This document shows positions 26,575-37,126 of a DNA stretch of 64,000 nt, piece by piece. Within the stretch, counting starts at the first letter, position 1, and every line of letters begins with the position of its first letter. A program made the position numbers and the translations under genes. The stretch spans positions 4,573,001-4,637,000 of the forward strand of contig JAZARR010000153.1 in assembly GCA_037389465.1 (NCBI GenBank), in the 5' to 3' direction. This DNA is from Baylisascaris procyonis. Its lineage: Eukaryota; Nematoda; Chromadorea; Rhabditida; Ascarididae. The notes beneath the pieces are model-generated. The model was not told where the DNA came from. It saw only the letters and a list, made by a program, of their open reading frames with translations, and did not search any database.

Positions 26575-28556
26575 GTAAGTTTCATCTTTATTTCATCTCC
26601 CTTTTTATTATCTAATTCTATGCTGACTTCAAAGTAATGAAGAGCTGAGGAAAGGAAGGGGGGGGAGGCGGGGTGGGGTAATTGATCGTTGAAGTGCAGG
26701 GGAATTTCGAGCATTAGTTAAATGACAAGTTTTTATGTTTTTATGAATTTTCAAATTTTTTTTAACTGATTGTAAAGCATTGAGTTCAAACGCTAGCGTT
26801 GCTAAAAGATCCATTCCCGTCAGTTCCTTTTCTTCTCATCGTTCTTTGATTCTTTTGCGAATATCCATGGCTCTGAGACTCGATGCAGTCTCCATATGGC
26901 ATCGTTCCTTTTATTCTCTGGATTCTTTAGTATACCTTATCTGTAGCTCATATTGCGCTTATGGGAATATTACTAAATTCGTATTAATTACAGGAAGATT
27001 TAGCTGCATCGGCAGAATCTGATAAATCATTCGGTGGGCTTTCAAGGTCGATTCGCATGAAACGTTCAGTTTCTTCACTTAAAGGCAGCAATGGACGAGG
27101 CTGTGATATTAATCTCAAAACTCAGTGCATCGTCGAAGCAAGACAGGTTCATCAACTTTGCTGTTTCTCAATGAAACATGTTTTTCGTAAGCTAAATTTT
27201 ACTAAAAACTTTCTCCCTTTTTTCCTTCTGTTTCATCGCTCTTGTATGCACAGATATTTCCGTTTATTCGCAGGCGTTCCAACATCTTAAAATGCTTATT
27301 GGCATATATTTATGCAATTATTCTTTAATTGCCGTCTTTAAGTGAAATATTTATACAGTTGGCTGTCCAGAGCGTTTCAAAGTATTAATCTTGTTGACAT
27401 CAGATGTCTGCAACAACAACACATTTAATGACAACCGGCTTGTTGGAAGTTTTTATTCCAACTGCAGCTGTTGATTGCATGATATAGTGAAATCACTCAG
27501 TCGAGTACAGCTTCAATGATTGAAATGAAAGCTGTGTACCTCTAAACAGGGAAATCTAACAAGTGGAGAAGCATAGCACAAGAATCGTCATAGCATTTGT
27601 TTTCGCCGTTTCACTCAAGAAACTAACCCCTTTCACAGGTCACCAATATAATTAAAAGTGTTTATTATATGATGCACATTTTTATCCCACTGTTGTGTTA
27701 TTCTATCGCTGCAATATGGATGTTCAAATAATTGGGCAGTGGATTTGCTTTCAAAAATCATTATGTTTTCGTTTTAAATAGTCCATTATATGTTATTAAT
27801 TTTCACATTTGTTGTTTTAGATTGAAATTGACTTCGCTTCGATTACATCAAAGTCTTTCATGGTGCGCATTAGTGCACCAAATAATGAAACGAGCAGTTT
27901 ACTCGAATTCCCCACTTATGGCACAACGGATTATTTCTGTCCAAAGATGGACGGATGTGGTCATGGCATGTGGACATTTGAAGTGCTACAACAAAATGGA
28001 TCTCGGTTAGTATTATCATTTCATTGAATTTTCATCACTTTATTATATGTAGAATTGCTTTTAGAAGTGATTTATGGTCATCGTTTTGAATAAATCATAT
28101 TGGAAATTACATTTATATGAGCATTATTAATAATAACATCATTGCAGCCGAAGTGCTTAATAGATTTGTAAATAGGGACGTTTATCGTGAAGCATTAGAT
28201 TGGTTTGTGATCTGATTGCTTTCTGATTTCTGCAACAATCAACTAGTGCGGCTTGTTTTATTGGAGATATTAAGCTGATATTTCCAGCAGCGATTTCCGG
28301 CATTTTTCTAATAGAGTTCTTTCTTAGACATTAATTTTTCTTCAGGAAAACGTTTGGAATATGAGATGATGATGGCAATGATATGTTTAGGCTTGTGACA
28401 GTTGCTTCGCAAGCAATGTATTTGGATGGAGTTGGTTCCCTTTTCTTTACTGTCGGGGACGACTTCGAGCCACGTCTCTCATCGCAAGAGTTCCTACGTT
28501 TGCCATCAGCGAGTCGTTGCTGCGGTAGACAGAGGCTTCTTGAGCAATCACTATGA
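26396..28556 (+). CDS. 3' part of an unrecognised multi-exon gene
   Basis: Four exons (26396-26574, 26994-27146, 27821-28005, 28391-28556) join in matching phases with GT/AG borders and give about 226 C-terminal residues ending in TGA. The first half is Ser-rich and basic with likely phosphorylation sites (LSRSIRMKRSVSSLKGS). The second half looks like a compact, beta-rich globular domain with MVRISAPNNE, TTDYFCPKMDGCGHGMWTFE and AMYLDGVGSLFFTVGDDFEP. I see no signal peptide or membrane segment in this part. I do not recognise the family and assign no function. The first exon begins with two bases of a split codon, so at least one exon lies upstream. The nearest AATAAA is near 29415, giving a long possible 3' UTR. 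Confidence 0.75.
26658..26678 (+). other. G-quadruplex-capable G-run in an intron
   Basis: The intron between exons a and b of the unrecognised gene holds eight consecutive G, then AGGC, then GGGG, T, GGGG, on the sense strand. This satisfies a four-tract G4 pattern in an otherwise AT-rich region. Confidence 0.55.
26994..27146 (+). CDS. Unrecognised gene, exon b
   Basis: A 51-codon exon, phase 0 to 0, after TTACAG. It reads EDLAASAESDKSFGGL, SRSIRMKRSVSSLKGS and CDINLKTQCIVEARQ before GTTCAT. Several Arg/Lys-X-X-Ser sites are present. The donor CAG|GTTCAT is ordinary. Confidence 0.72.
27821..28005 (+). CDS. Unrecognised gene, exon c
   Basis: The exon starts after GTTGTTTTAG. It reads IEIDFASITSKSFMVRISAP, then LEFPTYGTTDYFCP and CGHGMWTFEVLQQNGS. 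It ends CG|GTTAGT in phase 2 and joins the next exon as an Arg codon. Confidence 0.75.
28391..28556 (+). CDS. Unrecognised gene, last exon
   Basis: The exon starts after ATATGTTTAG. It reads LVTVASQAMYLDGVGSLFF, TVGDDFEPRLSSQEFLRL and CCGRQRLLEQSL, then TGA at 28554-28556. The stop codon lies at the left edge of a GA repeat. Confidence 0.72.
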
Positions 28557-28575
28557 GAGAGAGAGAGAGAAAGAG
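28555..28575 (+). repeat. (GA)n microsatellite over a stop codon
   Basis: A run of GA units with one interruption starts inside the TGA stop of the unrecognised gene and extends into its 3' UTR. A complementary (CT)n tract lies at 28906-28924. Confidence 0.8.
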
Positions 28576-28824
28576 ATGTAGATTATGTGAGTGTTGTACT
28601 CTAACGTATGATTTCCTGTTTTCTTTAAATGTTGATCGGAAATTCTCTATCGGTATTCTGTTCTAATTAGCGCTTATAGATTGATCAGGATTGAGTACAA
28701 CACCATATCTCACTACTGAAAAATCTTTCACTCTCTCATTCATCTCATGTTCACAAGCCTACGGCTCATATTTGCGATTGGCCCCTTATACCTACACAAA
28801 GTGCGCAATTGTTGAAAAAGTTCG

Positions 28825-29130
28825 TCAGTCTCCGGGACGGTCGAAAGACGGGTAAATGGCTAGCGAGTCATGCGACTGCATAGCGGAGCGTTGTCCATTT
28901 GTTTCCCCTCTCTCTCTCTCTTCTTCATGGGCTTCGCTCCCCGCTGATCTCATCATCTCTGCAAGCAAATCGGAGCCCGGAGGCAGTCATTTTTCTAGCG
29001 TCATATCTTCGATCACAGCGTCTTTAAGTTCAACAATCTGTTCGAAAAGCAGCTTTTCAGTCTTTTCAAATGCGTTCGCATAAGCATGAAGATGAGAGAT
29101 TTTCTCACAAATGACATAGATAACTCTCAT
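28825..29130 (-). pseudogene. Minus-strand coding-like frame with one internal TGA
   Basis: Reading the minus strand from an ATG at 29130, the frame gives MRVIYVICEKISHLHAYAN, then FEKTEKLLFEQIVELKDAVI (helical, Glu/Lys-rich), up to a TGA at 28987-28989. The same frame then stays open for 53 more codons (PPGSDLLAEMMRSAGSEAHE and on) to a second TGA at 28825. Composition on both sides looks like sense protein, while the plus-strand reading is the Ser/Leu-rich type expected of an antisense shadow. It converges on the unrecognised gene. It may be a decayed gene, an exon with the wrong borders or chance. I do not recognise it. Confidence 0.35.
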
Positions 29131-29597
29131 TTAATGAAAAGCACTGGTGGTACTGGTGAAAAGTTTGTAATGTGACGCAGTAATCGAAGTGTTCGTGTAG
29201 TCCTATCCGTCTGTCCTTTCTATTTATTATTTATATTTCCTGTTCTATATGAATGTGCTAATATATTATATCGTTTTTGCTGTATTTTGCTCACATTTTT
29301 CCGATACTATGTATTACTACATGAGCGTACATTTGCTTAACCTCAGTGAATGTTTTTCTTTGAATTTGCTCGTTTTTTATTTTGTTCGCTATTGAACAGT
29401 TGTTGAATATTTCTGTAAATAAACATTATCCTTAATTAATGTTCCCTAGTAAACATATAACAACATCCTTGAAATTATTGTCATATAGGATTTTGATATT
29501 AATGGAGGAAGTGGACGTCAGTAATGTTTGTTGGAGGAATGATGAAACGATTGGATACCAGTAATATCGAAATCGGCCTCCCTTCGCCGTCCAAACG

Positions 29598-30118
29598 CTA
29601 ATTAGTGGCAATGTGCTCCTCGGTCTCCGTTAGGGGGCGAACAGAATCATTTCTAACCGGCTTTTTCCTAACGGTCTCTGCTGCGACAAAGTCGCTGATC
29701 ATTGGGGAGCTAAACTGTTTGATCCGGTCCCAGAGCACCCGTTCACGACCGAGGTTGCTCGACCAAAGACTATTTTAGGGAGGTGCGGGGTACCAGTTCA
29801 GCCACATTTCCGTCAGGACCTTTACCTGGACAGAGCTGTTTCCCATCGAGCAGTCCTCTGGTTTTCTCCTTGTCCAGCTTCTTGGGATCCCTGACCGAAA
29901 ATTATCTGCAGCATACTAATTAGCCAGATCGCGAGGCCGCCAAGCTGTGCTGGACGTCGCTAATGCAGTATTGGATGGTAGATGAGTGTTTCTGACGATT
30001 GCACCAGCTACAGAATTAGAATATGCACACGATGGTCAAGAGATCAGTGCCGTATCCCTATCAGACAAGGCCGATGGTTCATTTTTTGTGCGAATGAGCT
30101 GAATCCTCATGGTACCAA
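29598..30118 (-). pseudogene. Degenerate coding-like block, several frames
   Basis: This GC-richer block gives a series of coding-like peptides on the minus strand that change frame. It starts with an ATG near 30118 (MRIQLIRTKNEPSALSDRD), then VAGAIVRNTHLPSNTALATS, then DPKKLDKEKTRGLLDGKQL up to a stop near 29770, then LGRERVLWDRIKQFSSPMIS and KPVRNDSVRPLTETEEHIAT to a TAG at 29598. The last two overlap by a few bases and could be one frame broken by a single shift near 29774. This pattern fits a decayed gene or transposon frame. No family is recognised, and the plus strand is also partly open. Confidence 0.3.
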
Positions 30119-30332
30119 TTTATCGACTTTCAAAAAAGAAAAAAAAAACTTACGAAATCTTCAACGACTTCACTCTTAATCTAGTAAAGGATTTTACGGA
30201 TGGCAAGCAAATATGGTAGCGCACCAAGAGAACCGAAAATGATATGCGCTATTTTATCTCGTTCATCTGACTGATTGCCTTCACAATTTGCTAGAAATAA
30301 TGAGCTGCGTGGCTTAATACCTTATATTTCAG

Positions 30333-30491
30333 CTAATTCTACCATCCATCAGAAAACTTTCACAAAAGACCCGTTTTGCTGCAGTCCAGTTGTCAAATGA
30401 AAGCCGCACCGTCGTGAAATGGACGCACGTTTTTGACAAATTGAGAGATTTACTGATTCTTCCGGTCAGGCGAAGGCGAGTCAATCTGTAG
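30333..30491 (+). CDS. Possible exon after a TTTCAG acceptor (strand unresolved)
   Basis: Directly after CTTATATTTCAG the frame reads LILPSIRKLSQKTRFAAVQ, SNESRTVVKWTHVFDKLRD and LPVRRRRVNL, then TAG: 52 codons. The minus strand over the same block (30329-30529) is also open for 66 codons, so the coding strand is uncertain. No partner exon was found. Chance is a serious alternative. Confidence 0.25.
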   Translation, partial: LILPSIRKLSQKTRFAAVQLSNESRTVVKWTHVFDKLRDLLILPVRRRRVNL

Positions 30492-31548
30492 TGAAAATCC
30501 CGCTCACCGGATTTCGTTGCTACACCCACGGTGATTGTCTGGTTGAAATCCCGGCGGCGGTGGTTGCCGCGTTGTATCTTCTACTTATCTCTTATTATCA
30601 ACTGTATGTAATAGGCGTACCTTATCAACGAATTCTATTATGTGACCATATAGCTGACTAGGTAGGAAAAAGCATATGAATGGTAGATGCGACAGTATCG
30701 GAATAGAGCTACAATCATCATTACTTCTGTCAGAGAATTGATTGCCTACCAAAGTGACGGTCGCTCTACTTACTAGATACTCGTATATTAGGGAAGCTAA
30801 TTTTAGTGCACCTAAATTTTTAACAACCTTATCTATCAAAAGCGGATATACATAGCAAAGTTATACGCTTTTTGAACGTCAAATTAGAGAACATTTCATC
30901 GCATCATTACTGCTCTTATTTATCGAATATCCATCTATCTACACTCTTTCTTTACCGATAATTTTTTTCTTCCTCACACACTTTTATGTTTCCCGCAATT
31001 TGAACAACTGAAATAAATAATAAATGTATATCATTTTATGTCCACTGATATATTGGTACACCGCCTAGCTTAGTTTTAAGGCTCGTGCTTTTCGTCATAG
31101 AACAGTCTGCTGGCAAAAAGAAGTTGAAAGAGCCACAAGCTCATTTTCCCATGAATTCAGTTTTGTAATTTGTGAACGATAAAGCGGATTTGAAGCGCAA
31201 TTAGGAGGCAATTGCGCGTATATTCACAGGCTAACCGGTTTGAATTGGGATTTCGATCTATCATTTAGCACTTTTTAGCATCTCTCTTTCCTATAAGCAC
31301 GTTTTGAAAAGCGCTAGAAAATGACAATCGTCCTTGATTAGAATCGACACCGCCAAATCGCTATTCGATGACGTCGATCAAGTCATTCCCCTCCCCCTCC
31401 CTCCCATGCCGTTCCTCAAAATATTCATAACGTGCGAAATATTTAAATGTCGAATTGCCAGTCTGACCGGCTGATGCGACAACGATACATAAACGCCGGC
31501 TGCATTCCGCGAGATGGCCTTGCTAAAAAAAATACGTAATGACGAATG

Positions 31549-31809
31549 TTATCGCAAAAAAAAGAGACTATGTCGGCGTTGCAGACAGACGGCACGTAAA
31601 CGGTGGAAAAATCGGCTCAAAGAAAATGCATTCTGACGGCTGCAGGATGACGCATAGATGCAGCGCTCGCTACATCGGCCGTCTACGACGCTAGCAAAAA
31701 AAAGAAGAAAACCATCCAGCCAATTCCGAATTAAACGTGCCCATTCAAATGTCGTGCATAAATTACCATTTTTCCTCGCTACACAAAGTTGTTCTCTTCT
31801 TTCAAACAT
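31549..31809 (-). CDS. Short ORF, uncertain
   Basis: An 86-codon frame with a true ATG starts MFERREQLCVARKNGNLCTT and continues FEWARLIRNWLDG. The first third looks protein-like; the remainder is rich in Phe, Ser and Cys and may be chance. An overlapping plus-strand frame is open too. No family is recognised. Confidence 0.15.
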   Translation of the reverse strand: MFERREQLCVARKNGNLCTTFEWARLIRNWLDGFLLFFASVVDGRCSERCIYASSCSRQNAFSLSRFFHRLRAVCLQRRHSLFFLR

Positions 31810-32442
31810 TTCTGCAAAATTTCACAAAAATGTGTCTTCACGATTACATCGATTTCCATCTACATATGGATACTTCACATTATACCTTTACATAGGTACT
31901 TTCCTATTTTGTAGTTTTACCTCGTGAACAATGAAAGTCAAAAATTTGGTAACCAGAGTGCAATTTCCGAAATTTATATCCACTCAATTTCAATATCTTT
32001 TGCGCCGTGCATCTAAATAAAGAATATTTGTGAAGTATTTGTGCACAGCCTGTTAGCCACACAAAATGCGACAAGTAAGAGAATTTGTAACTCATTTTTC
32101 ATGAATAATGAAACGACCATTTGGCTTTTTGCATGCAATTGCAAAAATTTAATATTTGCCTCTATCTCCCAGGTGCTATTCTTGCTTTATTTTCTATTGC
32201 ACCTTGAAAATTAGAGATATCACTAATTGATATCGCAGACATTGACCATCAAAATATGCAAATTTTACGTGAAAATTATTTATTCTAGTTGCATAATATT
32301 GTTTTCGTAACGCAGAATGCCTTTTCTCTTCACCTATGCATCTAGTATCGATTTCCACTTGCGGAAGAGCAAATTTTTAACTTGTTGCATTGTTGCGAGC
32401 CACATTGTAAACTGCATCGGTATTCAAACACAAAAGTGCGCA

Positions 32443-32450
32443 TATATAAA
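32443..32450 (+). promoter_or_regulatory. TATA-box-like TATATAAA
   Basis: TATATAAA sits between GC-richer GCGCA and GCAGCGC flanks. No downstream coding exon is recognised. A 108-codon minus-strand frame at 32342-32668 overlaps it and is not supported otherwise. Confidence 0.2.
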
Positions 32451-33821
32451 GCAGCGCAATTCGCCTTTCGTTTTGCCACTCGTCCATTTTTGCGGATGCT
32501 TCTTTCTCGTATATCGACACCCATAGTGTAGTGCACTTCCGACGACAGCCGGTTGTCACTGACAGTGAATGGCAATGTAAAAGCTCTATCGTGATGAAAA
32601 ACGACGCATTGTAATTCTAAGCAACTTCTGCTCCACATGGGCAGCATTCCGTCGTTTGTTGCAGTCACTACTTCAAATTTCTATGAAAATCAAAGGAAGC
32701 TTGTATGCACAATCCTGAAAAAATTGTTCCAAAGGCCAAAAGATGAAGATTTAAAACACGGAGGGTAAACTTGTTTCTAGTATTAAACTATGTTGTATGC
32801 GTTTCCTTTTGACGCGCGTTGAGCTGTTAATGCAATGTGAAAAAATATTTTCCGGAAATGAAAGATTGAAACATCCAAAAATTTCTGATAGTTTCTTTTA
32901 TCATTGAATCAACTGACCGAGGGAAAACAAAGGACTTAAAGAAGTTGTTCGACCAATCGAGTTTTGCTGGATACAGCAAGGATATTGCCAGGAATGAAAC
33001 TGCACTAATTGGTTACATGATTCATGCTGAGAGTCTGTAAAGCTTCAGAGAGGAAATCAAAGCAGAAAATAAAGCAGTGAGGAGGTAAGTTTAAAGAAGC
33101 AGCCGAAATTAAGTAAAATTTATGAGAATTAGCAATTGCGAAATTCACCGCTGAAAATTATATAAAATCGCATCAGTGAATAAAAGCAATCTTAGAAAAC
33201 AATTTTATTTTATCCTCAAAAAAATTGCTTTTTTCAGTGAAAATTCTAAGGTAGCAGATGAAAAAGAAAATTTCTTGACCTATTGTTTCGCATCAAAATT
33301 AGATGATCGACTCAAAAATCCTCATATTGGTTACTAAGTTCATTGCTCACTTATTAACTAGAAGTGTTGCATCTTATCAAAAACAAATTCTACACAATAA
33401 CATATGAATTTCAAACGTGATCAAAACTGTTTTCATTGGAAAATACGTTCATCATGAAAAGCGACTCGCTTTCCACAGCACTCATAGACATTCCATGAAA
33501 GCGGAAAAAAGCTCTTCTAGTGAGAAACAATCAATAAAAGCAATAAATAAACAAAATGAGTTGATCATTTATTTTCCCTCCGTCGTTTTGCAAACTGAAG
33601 TTACAAAGCCATATCCGTACCTGTCTATCTATCCGTTTGCCTTAACTCGGATGCCTTTGAGAACAGAACTTCGAAGACTGGAAACAACATAGAGTCATTT
33701 CTTCAGCAGCTTTCAACTCAATCCATTAACGTTAAGTGAAGTTATTGATATTTGAAAGAAATAAGTGCAGAAATTGTCGTATACTATATGAACGTGAGGA
33801 ATGATTTATACAAAAAAAAAA

Positions 33822-33839
33822 AAAAAAAACCGATCTTTT
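33822..33839 (+). repeat. Poly(A) run of 18
   Basis: Homopolymer of 18 A. A retrotransposed tail is possible, but no coding sequence is recognised next to it. Confidence 0.9.
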
Positions 33840-34602
33840 GGCGAGAATTTCCAGCATGACTGACTGGTTAGAAACTAAAACGTATCATTGCTTAAACTTT
33901 CAGCTGACAATTTATAGAACCCGTTGGTCTGATATACGAAATTCTAAGAAAAAAAAATCATTAGCATATTTTTTATTTGTGAATGGATTGAAACAACTTC
34001 CGCAATCAACACAAAAACTCATCTTGCGATTCGATCAATAGAGGAAATAATTTTAAGTTCCAGATTTCGAAAAAAAAAAAAGGAATTGCCACTTCTAAAC
34101 TTTATTCTACAGCAATCAAAAAATTTTATTTGCGACGATGCACTATTAATACTCATAAGTGCTAATGCGTTATACCGATTTATGCAAAAATTTCAACTTC
34201 TATATAACAACGCAACAATAGCACACTTTCGTCGATATACCAAGTATATTGAAAAGATTTTATACTCGCATAGTGCATAAAACATTTTCTATACTCAACG
34301 ATATTCTCATTTACTCAACAAAAAATTTTAGGTTTTTGAAGCCTTCTGATTGTTGCAAGTACGGCTGAATTACGCCGTAAAGTGAATAGAACTAAATCTT
34401 AATCGGTGGTCAAATTTTCAACGTGGGAAATACTTAGATCATGATCGAGGATAGTGCCTTTTCGATAGCTACAGTATGCAAATGAATAGGTGATATTAAA
34501 CCACCTATGAATTGGTCGACATAATAGGGACCCATGAAACAAGTGTCTCAAATCTGAAAAAGAAATCTTTTAACAACCAATTAGTTAGCTGAGGAAGGCG
34601 GT

Positions 34603-34630
34603 GGGGATGGGGGGGGGGAGGGGAGGGGGG
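34603..34630 (+). other. G-rich, G-quadruplex-capable tract
   Basis: Runs of 4, 10, 4 and 6 G separated by one to three bases lie in AT-rich intergenic DNA. This fits the four-tract G4 pattern. Confidence 0.6.
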
Positions 34631-34969
34631 AGGAGAGGTTCGATCCTTCATGAACACTTCAACATGACTTCTCCCGAATTCTGACTGCTGATATGGAGCG
34701 TAACCCTACGGATACGCTATAAAGAACTCCGTCATGAACAATTATCCAGACCCACTCCCATCTCGATAAGCAATGCGATGATTTCATAATAGCTTTGTCG
34801 ATTTAACTCTAAAAGTATATCAACCGCATGGTCATTTCAATAAGATTGCTGCTCTCAATGTTGACGACGTTTCGATTGCAATTTACTTTTAATTACGAGC
34901 ACAGAATTATAACGGTCTATTTGTACTTTCCTATGTGTCATCACAAATTTCAATTTAGAAAGCACATCA

Positions 34970-34992
34970 TGACGTCATCACCTAATTTGCAT
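34970..34992 (+). promoter_or_regulatory. CRE next to POU octamer
   Basis: A perfect TGACGTCA (34970-34977) is followed 7 bp later by ATTTGCAT (34985-34992), the POU octamer. Together they look like an enhancer-type site pair. The target gene is unknown. Confidence 0.25.
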
Positions 34993-36739
34993 ATATGAAT
35001 GCTTCTCTCTATCTATCTCTCTGCGCAACAGTTTTCAGCTAACGAACCATTGATGCGATTGATGGTTATGAAGTAAACCATATGTCGATTTCTTATAACA
35101 ATTTCCAAAGAAAACTGTAGAAATTTATATATGTTGAAGAAATACTTACGTTTTTAATATGTTTCAAGTGAATGAAAACACATCTTTTCTAGAGCATTTC
35201 TATGAGCGATTGAATGAGCACACGTATAGATGGCTTATTTCTGAACTTTTATGTTTCTTTTTGTAAATTCTGAAACTAGTTAAAGAAGAAGAACAATTGC
35301 GGATCCCTTCCGGTATGTTACTCCGTTTATTAATTTACACACATCGCCGTTTATCTGATATAAGATCAACTTGTATAAAGTAAGTTTTCAAAATGGAAAT
35401 TCATTGTCATCACCACACGTTTCATCTATTCACCAAGCACGACATAAACCCAACAGTCGAAGTCGAATCTATCGTTGTTCGAGGTTTTCAGGAAAGAGAT
35501 GGACTGAGAGGGAGGAGGGGAGAGGGCTTCAAATTAACTAAAATGGTTAATGAGTAAAAGTGTCTTGTTTCATATCTCACCTCGGCACTAGGACACTAGG
35601 AACATGAGCAGTAGAATGTCTTCAATTTGAAAACAACCAAATGTGCTGTGTAAATTGTGAATAAGTGTAATGGGCACTGGATTAGTGCTCTTGTTAAAAC
35701 ATTATTAATGCGTATTGATTGTGTTTTCTTCTCACTGAAAACAACCCACCTAACAAATCCACTCTGCACTAAACACAATCGTTTCCCGCAATAAAAGCAT
35801 TATAAATAAAATCATTTCAAAGACATTATTATTGCATGTCAATAACAAGCAACTGATTAAAACTCTCGATGAATATTGACTACTGAGAATGGGAGTGACA
35901 TCATAATTGCTTTAGATCACTATACTATAATATAAAGAAATGATGAATGTAAATAACGCCTCGTGTTATTACCATGTTTGGCCAAATCTTAATATGGTAC
36001 GATTACAGCTGATTTGATCACAATAAAATGTGAATGTTTAATTATTTACGATGGATGCTGTATATGATCTGATCTAATAAAGGCGGAAACCTATGGAATT
36101 TTGATTGAAAAGAATAGAAAGAGGACGAAGAAAAAGCGGAGGAAGTAGGAGATGTGGCCTGAGAAGTCAGCTCATTAAATCCATGACATTCGCGGAGTGG
36201 AATACATCCGAAAATTTTGGTTCTTCATGCGCTGTTCAGTACAGTCTTATCACCATAGTCGTATATCAGTTTGCATTTATTATAGGGTAAATTTGCTTTG
36301 TGGATTCTCGAGTGAAGGGCATATCTAGGCATTTGGCGATAGCAGGCGTCGGATGAGCCGGGAGGGTACTACATTTGAAGGAGCATAGTTCCAGAAATTG
36401 CTCATTATGCGTCATCGCATGAGGAAGGTCGGAGAAGAATGGAGTGAAGTGGTGAGAGATTATGTATGTGTTTTGTGATGAACAAAATTGAGGTGGGGTT
36501 CGGAAGATGGGAAGAAAGGAGGAGGACGTAAGGTGGTAAATAAAGGGGAGGAAGAAAGAGGGTTTTTTAATGAATATCCCACGGTTCGGATCTACTTTCT
36601 ACATGAAACATTCACAATAAGAAATGACACAATGAGAAAATCCTGTCGTATCCTTTCATGCTCACTAAAAAGCTTGGCACTGCAGAGAACAATATAAGTA
36701 ACAATTGGCAGCACTCGTTTTTTCTTTGCGTTTTCCTAA

Positions 36740-36766
36740 TTTTTTTTTTTTTTTTTTTTTTTTTTT
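36740..36766 (+). repeat. Poly(T) run of 27
   Basis: Homopolymer of 27 T. It keeps overlapping frames open as poly-Phe or poly-Lys, so long frames across it are artefacts. Confidence 0.9.
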
Positions 36767-36919
36767 GCAAAAACACCATGCCATGTTGTTCCTCTACCTG
36801 GGTATCCGTATGTTTGTCTGTCTGTCTGGGATTTCATATCTGTCTGGCATTCATCTCGGAGAGCATAAAAGTTAGAAAATGTGGTGCCCGTCATGCGCAT
36901 TATAATGTACGTAATGTGA

Positions 36920-37126
36920 TGGAGGGGTAGAATTCTCGGCCCGCGGAGCGGAGGTGATCTTTGTGGAGGAGCAATTGGTACTGGTGAAAACCTTGAGATG
37001 AAAGTCGAAAGCTCCCTAATGAATAACAGTTTTAAGGCGGCTGAGGTGGCAATGAAGAAATCAAGATGGAAAAAACGAGAACTGCAAAGACAGGAACTCG
37101 TCAACGAGCCGAGCCGTTGCCACTAG
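36920..37126 (+). CDS. Possible terminal exon, Lys/Glu-rich
   Basis: An open frame of 68 codons ends in TAG at 37124 and contains an ATG at 36998. It reads LGPRSGGDLCGGAIGTGENL, then MKVESSLMNNSFKAAEVAMK and KSRWKKRELQRQELVNEPSR. The C-terminal half would be a basic amphipathic helix. The opposite strand gives a Ser/Leu/Phe-rich frame, as antisense shadows do, so the plus strand is favoured. No clear acceptor precedes it and no family is recognised. Confidence 0.33.
   Translation, partial: WRGRILGPRSGGDLCGGAIGTGENLEMKVESSLMNNSFKAAEVAMKKSRWKKRELQRQELVNEPSRCH

Larger units (their letters stand above)
30530..36919. other. Intergenic, mostly AT-rich
   Basis: Contains the uncertain ORF at 31.55-31.8 kb, a pyrimidine-rich patch (CCCCTCCCCCTCCCTCCC, around 31390), the TATA-like element at 32.44 kb, homopolymers, the G-rich tract at 34.6 kb and a purine-rich stretch at about 36.49-36.56 kb. 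No recognisable gene. Confidence 0.45.

Noticed and set aside
36736..37104. 122-codon minus-strand ORF
   Set aside because: It is built on a poly(A) run and on the Ser/Leu/Phe-rich shadow of the better plus-strand frame.
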